A stretch of 38,419 nt of DNA, from positions 1 to 38,419 of the forward strand of contig JAQBBZ010000386.1 in assembly GCA_032125735.1 (NCBI GenBank), written 5' to 3'. The notes beneath the pieces were generated by a model. It made no database searches, had not been told where the DNA came from, and saw only the letters and a list, made by a program, of their open reading frames with translations. This DNA is from Labilibaculum sp032125735. Lineage in GTDB: Bacteria; Bacteroidota; Bacteroidia; Bacteroidales; Marinifilaceae. The position numbers and the translations under genes were made by a program. Positions 7,735 through 15,791 of the stretch are shown here, piece by piece. The number at the start of each line of letters is the position of its first letter. The stretch's first letter is position 1.

Positions 7735-8496
7735 ATGAGAAAAGAAATCAACATATTTTTTACTGGACTGTCCTTTTTCACAAGAATTCCATTTCCAAAA
7801 TGGGCTCGGTTTAAAAAAGAATATCAGTATGAAGCCATAAAATATTTCCCTATATCGGGAGCAATTATTGGTGGATTGACAGGTTTGGTATTTTACCTTG
7901 CCAATTTGGTTTTTCCATTCAACTTATCAGTAATGCTTAGCATGGGATTCACGGTTTTATTTACCGGAGCATTGCACGAAGATGGATTTATGGATGTTTG
8001 TGATGGCTTTGGTGGAGGCTGGACTCGAGAACGTATCCTGGAAATAATGAAGGATTCATTAATCGGTGCATTCGGAGTAACAGGAATTGTCTTTTTGGTG
8101 ATGACAAAGTTCTTTTGTCAATATTCAATTTCAATTACTCAATTGCCATTGGTTTTAATTGCAGGACACTCAATTTCAAGAATGTTTGCTGCGACTTTGG
8201 TGAATTCACATCAGTATGCACGAACAGAAAATTCAAAGGCAAAAGACTATTCTCATAAACTATCAAATAGAAATTTAATCTTCACAATAATAACAGGAAT
8301 AGCACCTTTGGCTTTACTTGGAAATCTTAAGTTTTTTTTAATTCTCATTCCTGTTTTTCTTTGTAAAATATTGCTAGGCAGATATTTTAAAAAATGGATA
8401 GGTGGCTATACTGGCGATTGTATTGGCGCAACTCAACAAGTTTGCGAAATTGTATTTTATTTATCCTATATGGTAATTATTAATCAAGTATTATAA
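7735..8496 (+). CDS. cobS: Adenosylcobinamide-GDP ribazoletransferase (cobalamin-phosphate synthase)
   Basis: Membrane enzyme that joins adenosylcobinamide-GDP to the alpha-ribotide made by CobT, the last condensation of cobamide synthesis. It has 253 residues, the normal length. The acidic catalytic/metal motif HEDGFMDVCDGFGGG (81-95, with Glu82, Asp83, Asp87 and Asp90) is complete. The N-terminal FFTRIPFPK and the later GGYTGDCIGA are also family marks. Hydrophobic segments at about 40-60, 62-80, 108-125, 130-148 and 180-210 support several membrane spans. Its ATG abuts the stop of cobT copy 2, and cobC starts 2 bases after it. Confidence 0.95.
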   Translation: MRKEINIFFTGLSFFTRIPFPKWARFKKEYQYEAIKYFPISGAIIGGLTGLVFYLANLVFPFNLSVMLSMGFTVLFTGALHEDGFMDVCDGFGGGWTRERILEIMKDSLIGAFGVTGIVFLVMTKFFCQYSISITQLPLVLIAGHSISRMFAATLVNSHQYARTENSKAKDYSHKLSNRNLIFTIITGIAPLALLGNLKFFLILIPVFLCKILLGRYFKKWIGGYTGDCIGATQQVCEIVFYLSYMVIINQVL

Positions 8497-8497
8497 A

Positions 8498-9034
8498 ATG
8501 GAAATATATTTAATAAGACATACAAAAGTAAATGTAGAACCCGGCATTTGCTATGGACAAAAAGATGTTGATTTAGCTGAATCTTATCCTGAAGAATTGG
8601 AAACAGTAAAAGAAAAGCTAAAAGATATTGATTTTGATCTTATTATATCAAGTCCTTTAAGTAGAGCCAAGAAGCTGGCAACAGATATTTTTGGAGATCA
8701 AGTAGACGTAGATCAGCGATTAATGGAATTGAATTTTGGTGATTGGGAAGGTAAAGTTTGGGATGAAATTAAAGACCCATTATTTCCAGTCTGGATGGAA
8801 GATTTTGTAAACAAAAAATGTTCCAACGGAGAATCATTTGTAATGCTTCGCGATCGCGTTTTAGAATTTTGGAACGAGGTGAAATCAAAAGATTGTAAGA
8901 AGATAGCAGTTTTTACACACGGAGGTGTAATTCGCACTATTTTGGCAATGGAAAAAAATATCAAACTAGAAGATTCGTTCAATGAACCAACTACTAATTT
9001 TGGTGAGATTTCAATCCTGCCAATTTCAAAGTAA
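8498..9034 (+). CDS. cobC: Alpha-ribazole phosphatase (histidine phosphatase family)
   Basis: Removes the 5' phosphate from alpha-ribazole phosphate or from cobamide 5'-phosphate, completing the pathway. The 178-residue protein has the phosphohistidine site IRHT with His8, SSPLSRAKK, the acidic Glu77 in MELNFGDWEG, and the second catalytic His141 in THGGVIR. The small histidine-phosphatase fold alone would not fix the substrate; the EPGICYGQ segment and the position 2 bases after cobS do. It is the last gene of the cluster and is followed by a strong terminator. Confidence 0.93.
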   Translation: MEIYLIRHTKVNVEPGICYGQKDVDLAESYPEELETVKEKLKDIDFDLIISSPLSRAKKLATDIFGDQVDVDQRLMELNFGDWEGKVWDEIKDPLFPVWMEDFVNKKCSNGESFVMLRDRVLEFWNEVKSKDCKKIAVFTHGGVIRTILAMEKNIKLEDSFNEPTTNFGEISILPISK

Positions 9035-9061
9035 ACCCTTTACTTATAAGGCATATAATCT

Positions 9062-9094
9062 AATCAGGAACTAATGGGTTCCTGATTTTTTTTT
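9062..9094 (+). terminator. Terminator of the cobamide cluster
   Basis: A perfect 10-base stem (9062-9071 with 9078-9087) around a 6-base loop runs into an uninterrupted T run, 28 bases after cobC stops. Confidence 0.9.
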
Positions 9095-9193
9095 GATCCT
9101 ATTTACGAATATTCAGCCAATTTAAAATGCAAAAAGACCAGTTCCATGAAAGAAATTGTTATTTTAGCAAAAATAAATTAACAATAATATGCA

Positions 9194-10039
9194 ATGCGAG
9201 CTGTAATTCCCTCAATTATTTGTCTGATATTTCTTCTTCCCAGTTGCACGAAACATGTCATTTTCAAATATGTATCTGTTATTCCTCAATATGCTGTAAT
9301 TGAGAAAAAGGAGGATGTGCATGCAATTACAGACTCTTCTGTAACTCCTTATATATACACTAAAGTGATATCACTTAGAGAACTAGATATAAAAGAGAAG
9401 AAAGATAAATTTGTAGAAATGTTATTGCCTTCTATTTTAGTTTCACAACATTCTTTACATCAGAAAATCAAGAGGATAGAGCATATCGAAAATTGGTTAC
9501 TCAAACATCCATTTATGATGGAGAAGGATAGTATTTTTCTATTTCCATTGTTTGAAACCTATAAGTGTGATCAAATTAATGAATTGAAGATGAGATTAAA
9601 GCCTCATGCGGCCAGCATTGTTCTAGGACAAGCAGCTTTAGAGTCAGGTTGGGGCTCATCACGCTTTTTTAATGAAGGAAATAATGTTTTTGGTATATGG
9701 TCTTATCATGGTGGAGAAGACCGAATAAAAGCTCTTGTAGGACGAGATTCCACAAATATCTATGTTAGAAGTTACTCTTCTATAGAAGAATCGGTTAATG
9801 ATTACTACCAAACCATTGCCAGAGTGAATGCCTATGACGAATTTAGACAGGAGCGATTTACATCAGAAAAACCTCTTGAACTCATTGCATTTTTGAAAAG
9901 GTATTCTGAATTGGGTGAAATATATACAGATCAACTCAAGCAACTAATTGAAAGTAATGACCTAACAAAATATGATTCTTACGTAATTAAAAACGAATAT
10001 TTTGTGGAAGAGGAAATTCAATTTTCTGAAAAGATTTAA
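9194..10039 (+). CDS. Glucosaminidase-domain lipoprotein (Bax-like)
   Basis: Probable cell-envelope peptidoglycan hydrolase cleaving at N-acetylglucosamine. It has 281 residues. The N-terminus is a lipoprotein signal with lipobox LPSC (Cys18). A helical segment at about 60-135 precedes the glucosaminidase core, where GQAALESGWGSSRF carries the expected catalytic Glu150. The core continues through EGNNVFGIW, YVRSYSSIEESVNDY and NAYDEFR, all typical of the Bax/mannosyl-glycoprotein endo-beta-N-acetylglucosaminidase family. It is a single gene between two hairpin-bounded units. The physiological role (turnover, division or spore-independent remodelling) cannot be told from sequence. Confidence 0.85.
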   Translation: MRAVIPSIICLIFLLPSCTKHVIFKYVSVIPQYAVIEKKEDVHAITDSSVTPYIYTKVISLRELDIKEKKDKFVEMLLPSILVSQHSLHQKIKRIEHIENWLLKHPFMMEKDSIFLFPLFETYKCDQINELKMRLKPHAASIVLGQAALESGWGSSRFFNEGNNVFGIWSYHGGEDRIKALVGRDSTNIYVRSYSSIEESVNDYYQTIARVNAYDEFRQERFTSEKPLELIAFLKRYSELGEIYTDQLKQLIESNDLTKYDSYVIKNEYFVEEEIQFSEKI

Positions 10040-10085
10040 ATTTGTTAAAAATAAATATTGAATGTTATTTTTTCATTATTTCTAG

Positions 10086-10114
10086 TTGATTTTTATTCAA
10101 AATCGTTATTTTTA
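10086..10114 (+). promoter_or_regulatory. Possible promoter of the TPR gene at 10168
   Basis: TTG at 10086-10088 and TATTTTTA at 10107-10114 are 18 bases apart, close to the Bacteroidota TTG-N19-TAnnTTTG pattern with one mismatch in the -7 box. Transcription would begin about 45 bases before the start codon. Confidence 0.35.
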
Positions 10115-10167
10115 GGCTTGCTTAAAAACAAAATCAATTGTTTAATTAATCATAAATATTACTTAGT

Positions 10168-10902
10168 ATGAAAAAATTTATTCTGATTCTTGCAGTTTGT
10201 TTTAGTGCTGTTGGAGTGTTTGCTCAATCGGCAGCACAATTTAAAAATGACGGAAACGATGCATTGAAATCAAAAGATTATAAAACAGCATTGCAAAATT
10301 ACGAAAAATATTTAGGCGCTGAAGACACAGTAGAAGACCCTGCTCTGGTTTTCAATTTAGGTTATTGTGCCATAAAATTAGAAAATTACGCTAAAGCGGA
10401 AAAATATTTTAGCGAATCTATTGAAAAGAATTACAAACCATCAGTCGCTTACCAATACAAAGCTCTTGCTCAAAAAAATCAAAATAAATTAGACGAGATG
10501 GTGGTTACTTTAAATTCTGGTATTGCTGCTTGTCCTAAAAAGAAATCAAAATTAGTTTCTACTCTTGCAAAACATTACCTAATTGAAGGACAAAATGCAC
10601 AAAAAGCTGATAAATTTGAAGTTGCGGAAGACTTATACAAAAAAGCTGGTGAAGTTAAATCTAAATTACAAGCAGATGCATTGTATAGTTTAGGAGCTTT
10701 ATACTATAATAAAGGGGCTAAAATTATGCAAGCTGCAACACCTACTGCAAATACTGAGCCTGAAAAATACAAGGAAGAAATTGTAAATGCGAAAACTTAC
10801 TTCGAAAAAGCTATTACTGAATTAAACAAAGCTAAAGTAATTGCTCCAACCAGAGAAGATGTTATTTCTACAATTGCTACAATCAACGGTTTGTTAAAGT
10901 AA
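10168..10902 (+). CDS. Secreted tetratricopeptide-repeat protein
   Basis: A 244-residue exported protein with signal peptide MKKFILILAVCFSAVGVFAQ, cleavage expected before or after the AQ. The rest is helical TPR: at least three repeats are visible, at about 23-53 (FKNDGNDALKSKDYKTAL), 61-90 (LVFNLGYCAIKLENYAKAE) and 145-185 (YKKAGEVKSKLQADALYSLG), with a further helical pair at the end. It should sit in the periplasm as a scaffold; no enzymatic motif is seen. It resembles the TPR protein encoded at 20161-21330 in repeat order and signal peptide, so the two look paralogous. A stand-alone gene with its own terminator. Confidence 0.8.
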   Translation: MKKFILILAVCFSAVGVFAQSAAQFKNDGNDALKSKDYKTALQNYEKYLGAEDTVEDPALVFNLGYCAIKLENYAKAEKYFSESIEKNYKPSVAYQYKALAQKNQNKLDEMVVTLNSGIAACPKKKSKLVSTLAKHYLIEGQNAQKADKFEVAEDLYKKAGEVKSKLQADALYSLGALYYNKGAKIMQAATPTANTEPEKYKEEIVNAKTYFEKAITELNKAKVIAPTREDVISTIATINGLLK

Positions 10903-10928
10903 TTGCTTATACAAAATATAAATTAATT

Positions 10929-10957
10929 AGGGATGCTTTTTTGGGGTATCCCTTTTT
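10929..10957 (+). terminator. Terminator after the TPR gene
   Basis: GGGAT (10930-10934) pairs with ATCCC (10948-10952) around a T-rich loop and is followed by a T run. The stem is short, but it lies just downstream of the stop at 10902. Confidence 0.6.
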
Positions 10958-10959
10958 AT

Positions 10960-10988
10960 TTGGCTTCGTATATAATATCGTATTTTAA
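10960..10988 (+). promoter_or_regulatory. Possible promoter of the secreted protein at 11003
   Basis: TTG (10960-10962) and TATTTTAA (10981-10988), 18 bases apart, approximate the Bacteroidota promoter pattern with two mismatches in the -7 box. The leader would be only about 10 bases. Confidence 0.3.
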
Positions 10989-11002
10989 GGCAAATATCTA
11001 TA

Positions 11003-11476
11003 ATGAGTATCCTGAATCGCTATTCAATTAATTATCAGAATTATAAACTCATATTTATTTTTCTACTTCTCACTTTAAATTTTCAAGTCTTTGGAAATAA
11101 AGTGGAGTTAGAAAACTCATCAAAATTTGGCTTAAAATCCATTAGTTTCGTTCAAAAATCTATTAATGTAAGCAGAAGTGACGAATCTGTTTTTTTTTCT
11201 CTAAGAGCCTATTCTCAACTTGGTTTAAATAAAGTAATTATCTATTTTATTTCTCCATCAGGTAATCAAACTCTTGAAACAACTTGTGTAAATAAGAAAA
11301 AAACAAAAGCCAGTCTTTTGTTAGGACGTATTCTTTTTAAAAAGAGATCGGAAATAGGTGAGTGGGAAATTAATAAGATCATAATTGAAGATTCTGAAGG
11401 GAATCAAGAGTCCTACGATAAGGAATTTCTGATCCAAAATAAATTCTCATATATCCTGCAAATAAAAGCTAATTAG
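11003..11476 (+). CDS. Small secreted protein, probable beta-sandwich, function unknown
   Basis: The 157-residue product is not recognised as a named family. A hydrophobic stretch at 15-31 after a basic N-terminus looks like a signal peptide with cleavage near VFGN. The mature part alternates short beta strands. It contains ISPSGNQTLE and, near the end, GEWEINKIIIEDSEGNQESY, which resembles the G-x-W-x-(V/I)-x-x-(I/V)-x-(I/V)-x-D-x-x-G-N pattern of Ig-like domains found in secreted bacterial proteins. It therefore looks like a single exported Ig-like domain with no catalytic partner. It lies between a TPR gene and maeB, with no operon partner. Confidence 0.6.
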   Translation: MSILNRYSINYQNYKLIFIFLLLTLNFQVFGNKVELENSSKFGLKSISFVQKSINVSRSDESVFFSLRAYSQLGLNKVIIYFISPSGNQTLETTCVNKKKTKASLLLGRILFKKRSEIGEWEINKIIIEDSEGNQESYDKEFLIQNKFSYILQIKAN

Positions 11477-11639
11477 AACAGCGTCTAACAATAGCAGAGT
11501 TTTAAAGATTCTCCTTAAGTGAATCTAGAAATATTCCTCTATTTTTCATTATTCCTAATGAATAGAGTTCCAGTCAAATACTGATTTTGTAATTGTTTTT
11601 GAGGCATTTAGCACCTTTATATGTTCCAATAATTCCCAT

Positions 11640-11672
11640 ATTTGTTGTAAATAACAACAAATAGTTAACTAT
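11640..11672. repeat. Two overlapping palindromes upstream of maeB
   Basis: Arms ATTTGTTGT (11640-11648) and ACAACAAAT (11654-11662) are perfect inverted repeats with a 5-base spacer. They are followed by the perfect 12-base palindrome ATAGTTAACTAT (11661-11672), sharing two bases. They end 33 bases before the maeB start, in the expected leader or promoter region, so a regulator-binding site is plausible. Confidence 0.45.
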
Positions 11673-11704
11673 TGATTCAATAATTTAACAAAACACTAAG
11701 AACA

Positions 11705-13966
11705 ATGTCCAAAAATCGTACAACGGATGCCTTAAAGTACCACTCAGAAGGCCGTCCGGGTAAAATAGAAGTAGTACCAACAAAACCTTATAGAACTCAA
11801 CGTGATTTAGGCTTGGCTTACAGTCCGGGAGTAGCAGAACCATGCTTGGAAATTGAAAAGGATCCTGAGAATGCTTACAAATACACCGCAAAAGGTAATC
11901 TGGTTGCAGTTATTTCAAATGGAACAGCAGTTTTAGGATTAGGAAATATTGGTGCTCTTGCAGGGAAGCCAGTGATGGAAGGAAAAGGTTTGCTTTTCAA
12001 AATATTTGCTGATATCGACGTGTTTGATATTGAAGTAGATGTAACCGATGTGGATAAATTTATTGAAACAGTTAAAGCGATTGCCCCAACTTTTGGAGGA
12101 ATAAACTTGGAAGATATCAAGGCTCCCGAATGTTTCGAAATCGAACAACGCTTAAAAGCAGAGTTGGATATTCCTGTAATGCATGATGATCAGCATGGTA
12201 CAGCAATTATTTCCGCAGCTGGCCTACTAAATGCCCTCGAGATTAACAATAAGAAAATTGAAGATGTAAAAGTTGTTGTGAATGGAGCTGGTGCTGCTGC
12301 AGTCTCATGTACCAAATTATATATTTCTCTGGGTGTTAAGCCAGAAAATGTAATCATGTGTGATAGTCGTGGTGTTATTAATAATAAAAGAAGCGATTTA
12401 AATAGCCAAAAAAAACAATTTATTACCACTCGTGATATTGATACATTGGAGCAGGCTATGCTTGGCGCCGATGTATTTTTAGGATTATCTGTTGGAGGCA
12501 TTTTAAATAAAAAAATGGTTTGTAGCATGGCTGATTACCCAATTGTGTTTGCTTTAGCAAATCCTGATCCGGAAATTGACTACAACGAGGCGATTGAATC
12601 CAAAGAAGGTGTAATTGTTGCTACAGGGCGTTCAGATTATCCCAACCAAATTAATAATGTATTAGGATTTCCATATATTTTTAGAGGGGCTTTAGATGTT
12701 CGGGCAAGCGCAATTAATGAAGAAATGAAAATCGCTTCGGTTCATGCCATCGCAAAATTAGCAAAAGAATATGTTCCGGAATCTGTACACTCAGCTTATA
12801 ATGAGTCTAATATTGTATTTGGTCGTTATTATATTATTCCTAAAGCTTTGGATCCACGTTTGCTATCAAGTGTAGCTGTTGCTGTTGCTAAAGCTGCTGT
12901 TGAATCGGGTGTGGCACGAAAAATCATAACCGATTGGGATGCCTATGCTGAAGAGTTAAGACAACGCTTAGGTTCAGAAAATCAATTAATTAGAACTATT
13001 TTCGACAAAGCTAAAAATAATCCGAAACGAGTTGTTTTTGCCGAAGGAAATAACTTAAATGTATTAAAAGCAGCTCAAATTGCTCTTCATGAGGGGATTG
13101 CAAAGCCAATTATATTAGGTAATCCTGAAAATATTGGAAGGATAGTTTCTGAAAATGAATTGGATCTGAATGGAGCTGAAATTATAGATATTCGTTCTCA
13201 AACCGAAGCGGGAAGAAGAAATCATTATGCCAATGTTTTGTGTGAAAAAAGAGGTCGCAAAGGCTTGACTCATAAAGAGGCTGTAGAAAAAATGTACGAT
13301 CGTAATTATTTTGGAGCAATGATGGTTGAAAATGGTGATGCTGATGCATTTATTTCTGGATATGCAACACGCTATTTTGAAGCTTTAAAGATTGCAAGTA
13401 AAGTAATTGGAATGGAGGAAGGCATGAAAACTTTAGTTGGTATGAATATCATTATGACCAAAAAGGGACCACTTTTCTTTGCAGATACGACTGTTAATGC
13501 CGAACCAACAGCAGATTCATTAGTTGACACAACATTGAGTACTGCACGTGCTTTAAAAACTTTTAATATTGAACCTGTAATGGCCATGGTGTCATATTCT
13601 AATTTTGGCTCAGTAAGAAAGGGGAGTCCGGTAAAAGTAAATCAAGCCATCACTAAATTACACGAAAATCATCCTGATATTCTTGTTGATGGTGAAATGC
13701 AGTTGAACTTTGCTCTTGACAGAAATTTAAGAGATGAAACCTTCGGTTTTACAAAACTAAAAGGGAAAGATGTTAATACCATAATTTTTCCAAATCTAAG
13801 TTCTGGGAATATAGCCTATAAATTAATGAAGGATTTGGGTGGATCCGAAAATATTGGTCCAATTTTATTGGGAACAGCAAAGCCATTTCATATTATCCCA
13901 ATGGGATGTTCTGTTCGTGAAATCATTAATATGACAGCTATTGCAGTTGTTGATGCTCAATCATAA
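11705..13966 (+). CDS. maeB: NADP-dependent malic enzyme with phosphotransacetylase-like C-terminal domain
   Basis: Oxidative decarboxylation of malate to pyruvate with NADP+, supplying NADPH and linking the TCA cycle to gluconeogenesis. The 753-residue length is that of the MaeB hybrid. Residues about 15-160 form the malic N-terminal domain (LAYSPGVAEPC with Tyr39; GKPVMEGKG with Lys94; PVMHDDQHGTA with metal-binding Asp161/162). Residues about 165-410 form the NAD(P)-binding domain (VVVNGAGAAAVS). Residues about 430-753 are a PTA-type domain (RVVFAEGNN to PIGPILLG-like), which in this family is regulatory rather than a working phosphotransacetylase. It is monocistronic, bounded by a palindrome upstream and a strong terminator downstream. 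Confidence 0.95.
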   Translation: MSKNRTTDALKYHSEGRPGKIEVVPTKPYRTQRDLGLAYSPGVAEPCLEIEKDPENAYKYTAKGNLVAVISNGTAVLGLGNIGALAGKPVMEGKGLLFKIFADIDVFDIEVDVTDVDKFIETVKAIAPTFGGINLEDIKAPECFEIEQRLKAELDIPVMHDDQHGTAIISAAGLLNALEINNKKIEDVKVVVNGAGAAAVSCTKLYISLGVKPENVIMCDSRGVINNKRSDLNSQKKQFITTRDIDTLEQAMLGADVFLGLSVGGILNKKMVCSMADYPIVFALANPDPEIDYNEAIESKEGVIVATGRSDYPNQINNVLGFPYIFRGALDVRASAINEEMKIASVHAIAKLAKEYVPESVHSAYNESNIVFGRYYIIPKALDPRLLSSVAVAVAKAAVESGVARKIITDWDAYAEELRQRLGSENQLIRTIFDKAKNNPKRVVFAEGNNLNVLKAAQIALHEGIAKPIILGNPENIGRIVSENELDLNGAEIIDIRSQTEAGRRNHYANVLCEKRGRKGLTHKEAVEKMYDRNYFGAMMVENGDADAFISGYATRYFEALKIASKVIGMEEGMKTLVGMNIIMTKKGPLFFADTTVNAEPTADSLVDTTLSTARALKTFNIEPVMAMVSYSNFGSVRKGSPVKVNQAITKLHENHPDILVDGEMQLNFALDRNLRDETFGFTKLKGKDVNTIIFPNLSSGNIAYKLMKDLGGSENIGPILLGTAKPFHIIPMGCSVREIINMTAIAVVDAQS

Positions 13967-13987
13967 CTAATATAATAATTTATTGAT

Positions 13988-14022
13988 AAGGATGAGATTT
14001 AATAAAATCTCATCCTTTTTTT
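13988..14022 (+). terminator. Terminator of maeB
   Basis: A perfect 13-base stem (13988-14000 with 14005-14017), loop AATA, followed by a T run, 22 bases after the maeB stop. Confidence 0.92.
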
Positions 14023-14071
14023 CTAGAATCAATTATTTTATAGATTTTTGTGCAAAATTACAAATTTAACA

Positions 14072-14677
14072 ATGACGATTTTATACGGATTAGATTTATT
14101 AGGAACTCTTGTATTTACAATAAGTGGAACATTATCAGCTGAAAATAAAAAGCTCGATCTATTTGGTGCCTATTTTACTGGATTCATTACTGCAATTGGT
14201 GGAGGAACGCTTCGCGATGTAATTCTGGGAAATTTCCCTGTAGGTTGGATCAGTGACATTAACTATCTCATAGTTATATCTATTGGTGTTGCACTAACTT
14301 TTCTTTTTAAAAAGCACATTATGACCCTAAAACGAACTCTCTTCTTGTTCGATACAATAGGTATTGGCGTATTTACCATTATAGGAATCGAAAAATCTTT
14401 AAGCTTAGGTATCCATCCTTTTTTATCCATTATAATGGGACTCTTTTCAGCTGTAATGGGAGGAGTAATTAGAGATACTCTTTGTAATGATATTCCTTTA
14501 ATATTCAGAAAAGAGATTTATGCAACAGCTTGTTTGGTTGGTGGTGTCCTTTTTATTGCCCTTAATTTCCTCGGTGTTACACCTGCTATAAACCAATTCA
14601 CAACTATTGCCTGTATCATAATTATTCGAATAATCAGTATTCGTTTTAAAATTTCATTACCAGTATTAAAATACTAG
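14072..14677 (+). CDS. TRIC/UPF0126-family membrane protein
   Basis: Predicted inner-membrane protein of the trimeric intracellular cation channel / UPF0126 family (YadS-YicG type). It has 201 residues from the ATG at 14072; a TTG eight codons further up is possible but has no support. Two related halves are visible. Each holds about three hydrophobic helices and a glycine-rich GGGT(L/V)RD-type motif: AIGGGTLRDVILGN at about 40-53 and VMGGVIRDTLCNDIP at about 131-145, as expected for the internal repeat of this family. Bacterial homologues have been reported as potassium channels, but substrate cannot be judged here. Monocistronic. Confidence 0.88.
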   Translation: MTILYGLDLLGTLVFTISGTLSAENKKLDLFGAYFTGFITAIGGGTLRDVILGNFPVGWISDINYLIVISIGVALTFLFKKHIMTLKRTLFLFDTIGIGVFTIIGIEKSLSLGIHPFLSIIMGLFSAVMGGVIRDTLCNDIPLIFRKEIYATACLVGGVLFIALNFLGVTPAINQFTTIACIIIIRIISIRFKISLPVLKY

Positions 14678-14695
14678 GAATACACTTTTGTGAAT

Positions 14696-15097
14696 CTAAG
14701 ACATATCAATTAGATTGTCGATATCTAAATATTTACCGACATCTTGCCCAAAAGTATTTATTTTTTCTTCACTAATTTGATAGGTACATCTTTCTCCATA
14801 AATTCCTGAGAAGAGAATTTCATATTCTTGATCTTCATCATCTTGCATTAAGATCTTAAAGATATTTTTATGCACCTTTGAATGCCTTAAACTCTTATGA
14901 CAGCAAGGACAATACATACTAAGGTTCTCATTCTTTTCAAGATCGAAATAAGAATGCCTTTTAATTTCGTAATCTCCTAAATGAATACTAAATAATAGAA
15001 TTCCCATAAAACCTTTCTCATTTTTAGCCGAGATAACAATTTGATCGTTAACATTGAGATAAGATCTGCAAATTGGACATAAATAATTAGCCTTCAT
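14696..15097 (-). CDS. Zinc-ribbon-like protein of unknown function
   Basis: A 133-residue cytoplasmic protein, not assigned to a named family. Two Cys pairs, CPIC (7-10) and CPCC (63-66), are spaced as in a zinc ribbon with about 50 residues between the knuckles. The part between them has beta-strand character, and the C-terminal half is acidic (Asp-Asp-Glu-Asp near 95). There is no membrane segment and no helix-turn-helix. It is transcribed towards the TRIC-family gene, whose stop lies 18 bases away, so the two converge with little room for separate terminators. ATG start at 15097. Confidence 0.65.
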   Translation of the reverse strand: MKANYLCPICRSYLNVNDQIVISAKNEKGFMGILLFSIHLGDYEIKRHSYFDLEKNENLSMYCPCCHKSLRHSKVHKNIFKILMQDDEDQEYEILFSGIYGERCTYQISEEKINTFGQDVGKYLDIDNLIDMS

Positions 15098-15264
15098 AAC
15101 AATAAATTTAAATGATCACTTCCTTACTAGAATATAAGACATTACAGGAAGAATGTCAATTTAAATTCTCTAATTATCAGAGGCATAAATAAATTATTTA
15201 ATACTCAGTAGTCTTTTTTTTATATATTCTAGTGCCTTAATTTTCAATTAAATATTAATTCGGC

Positions 15265-15272
15265 TATATTTG
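15265..15272 (+). promoter_or_regulatory. Possible -7 box for the gene at 15321
   Basis: TATATTTG matches TAnnTTTG exactly, about 50 bases before the proposed TTG start. The -33 position has TTC rather than TTG. Confidence 0.35.
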
Positions 15273-15320
15273 ATAAAAGGCATACTTTAAAGCCAGTCAA
15301 ATCGTTAAAAATTACTTGAA

Positions 15321-15695
15321 TTGAAACTAATCATAACCATACTTCGCTGGATTGCTCGCTTTTTAGGGATTTTCTTATTCCTTTTTTTTATTTGGTTTGC
15401 GATCCAAATTGGCTCTCCCGATCTAAATATGATGTCTGAACAAGAAATCAAGTTATTTTCAGCAAATGTCATTATGCTTTTGGGATTAATTGTTGTCTGG
15501 AAATTTGAATTTATAGGTAGCATTCTTCTAATTTGGGGATATGTTTTCTTCGCTATTGCCAATTATTCTTTTTGGAACGGCCCCGTATTTCCTACTTTTT
15601 TATTTTTGGGATTATTACATCTATTATGTTGGAGCTTAAGTACTTTTGTGAATTTAAAATCAGATAAAATTTCATTGCTGATTTTCCTTAAATAA
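15321..15695 (+). CDS. Small four-helix membrane protein, function unknown
   Basis: 124 residues, almost entirely hydrophobic, with four likely transmembrane helices at about 6-28, 45-62, 65-86 and 90-112 and a basic N-terminus (positive inside). No residues suggest catalysis. The frame opens after a stop at 15306 and contains no ATG before the first helix, so the start is taken as the TTG at 15321, which keeps that helix whole. The start is therefore the least certain part. It lies 96 bases before the adenylate kinase gene but is separated from it by a candidate promoter. The gene looks real because of its membrane-protein composition and its preceding -7 box. Confidence 0.6.
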   Translation: MKLIITILRWIARFLGIFLFLFFIWFAIQIGSPDLNMMSEQEIKLFSANVIMLLGLIVVWKFEFIGSILLIWGYVFFAIANYSFWNGPVFPTFLFLGLLHLLCWSLSTFVNLKSDKISLLIFLK

Positions 15696-15719
15696 TTCGA
15701 AGCCCAACATTCTTGTATA

Positions 15720-15734
15720 ATTCGTTTAACGAAT
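15720..15734. repeat. Short palindrome upstream of the double adenylate kinase gene
   Basis: ATTCGTT and AACGAAT are perfect 7-base arms around one T. The site covers the place where the -33 element of the downstream promoter candidate would lie, which is where a repressor or activator could act. Confidence 0.35.
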
Positions 15735-15745
15735 CGAATTTTTAT

Positions 15746-15753
15746 TATTTTTG
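15746..15753 (+). promoter_or_regulatory. Possible -7 box of the double adenylate kinase gene
   Basis: TATTTTTG matches TAnnTTTG exactly and lies 38 bases before the start codon. There is no clear TTG at -33. Confidence 0.4.
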
Positions 15754-15791
15754 AATTTCTTTACAACCATTACAAATCTAAATTTCAATAC

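Noticed and set aside
9194..10039. Phage or toxin lysozyme origin for the glucosaminidase gene
   Set aside because: No phage genes nearby, and the lipoprotein signal and Bax-like core fit a housekeeping cell-wall enzyme.
14048..14071. Longer start (TTG) for the TRIC-family protein
   Set aside because: The ATG at 14072 starts just before the first membrane helix, as in the family; the extension overlaps likely promoter sequence.
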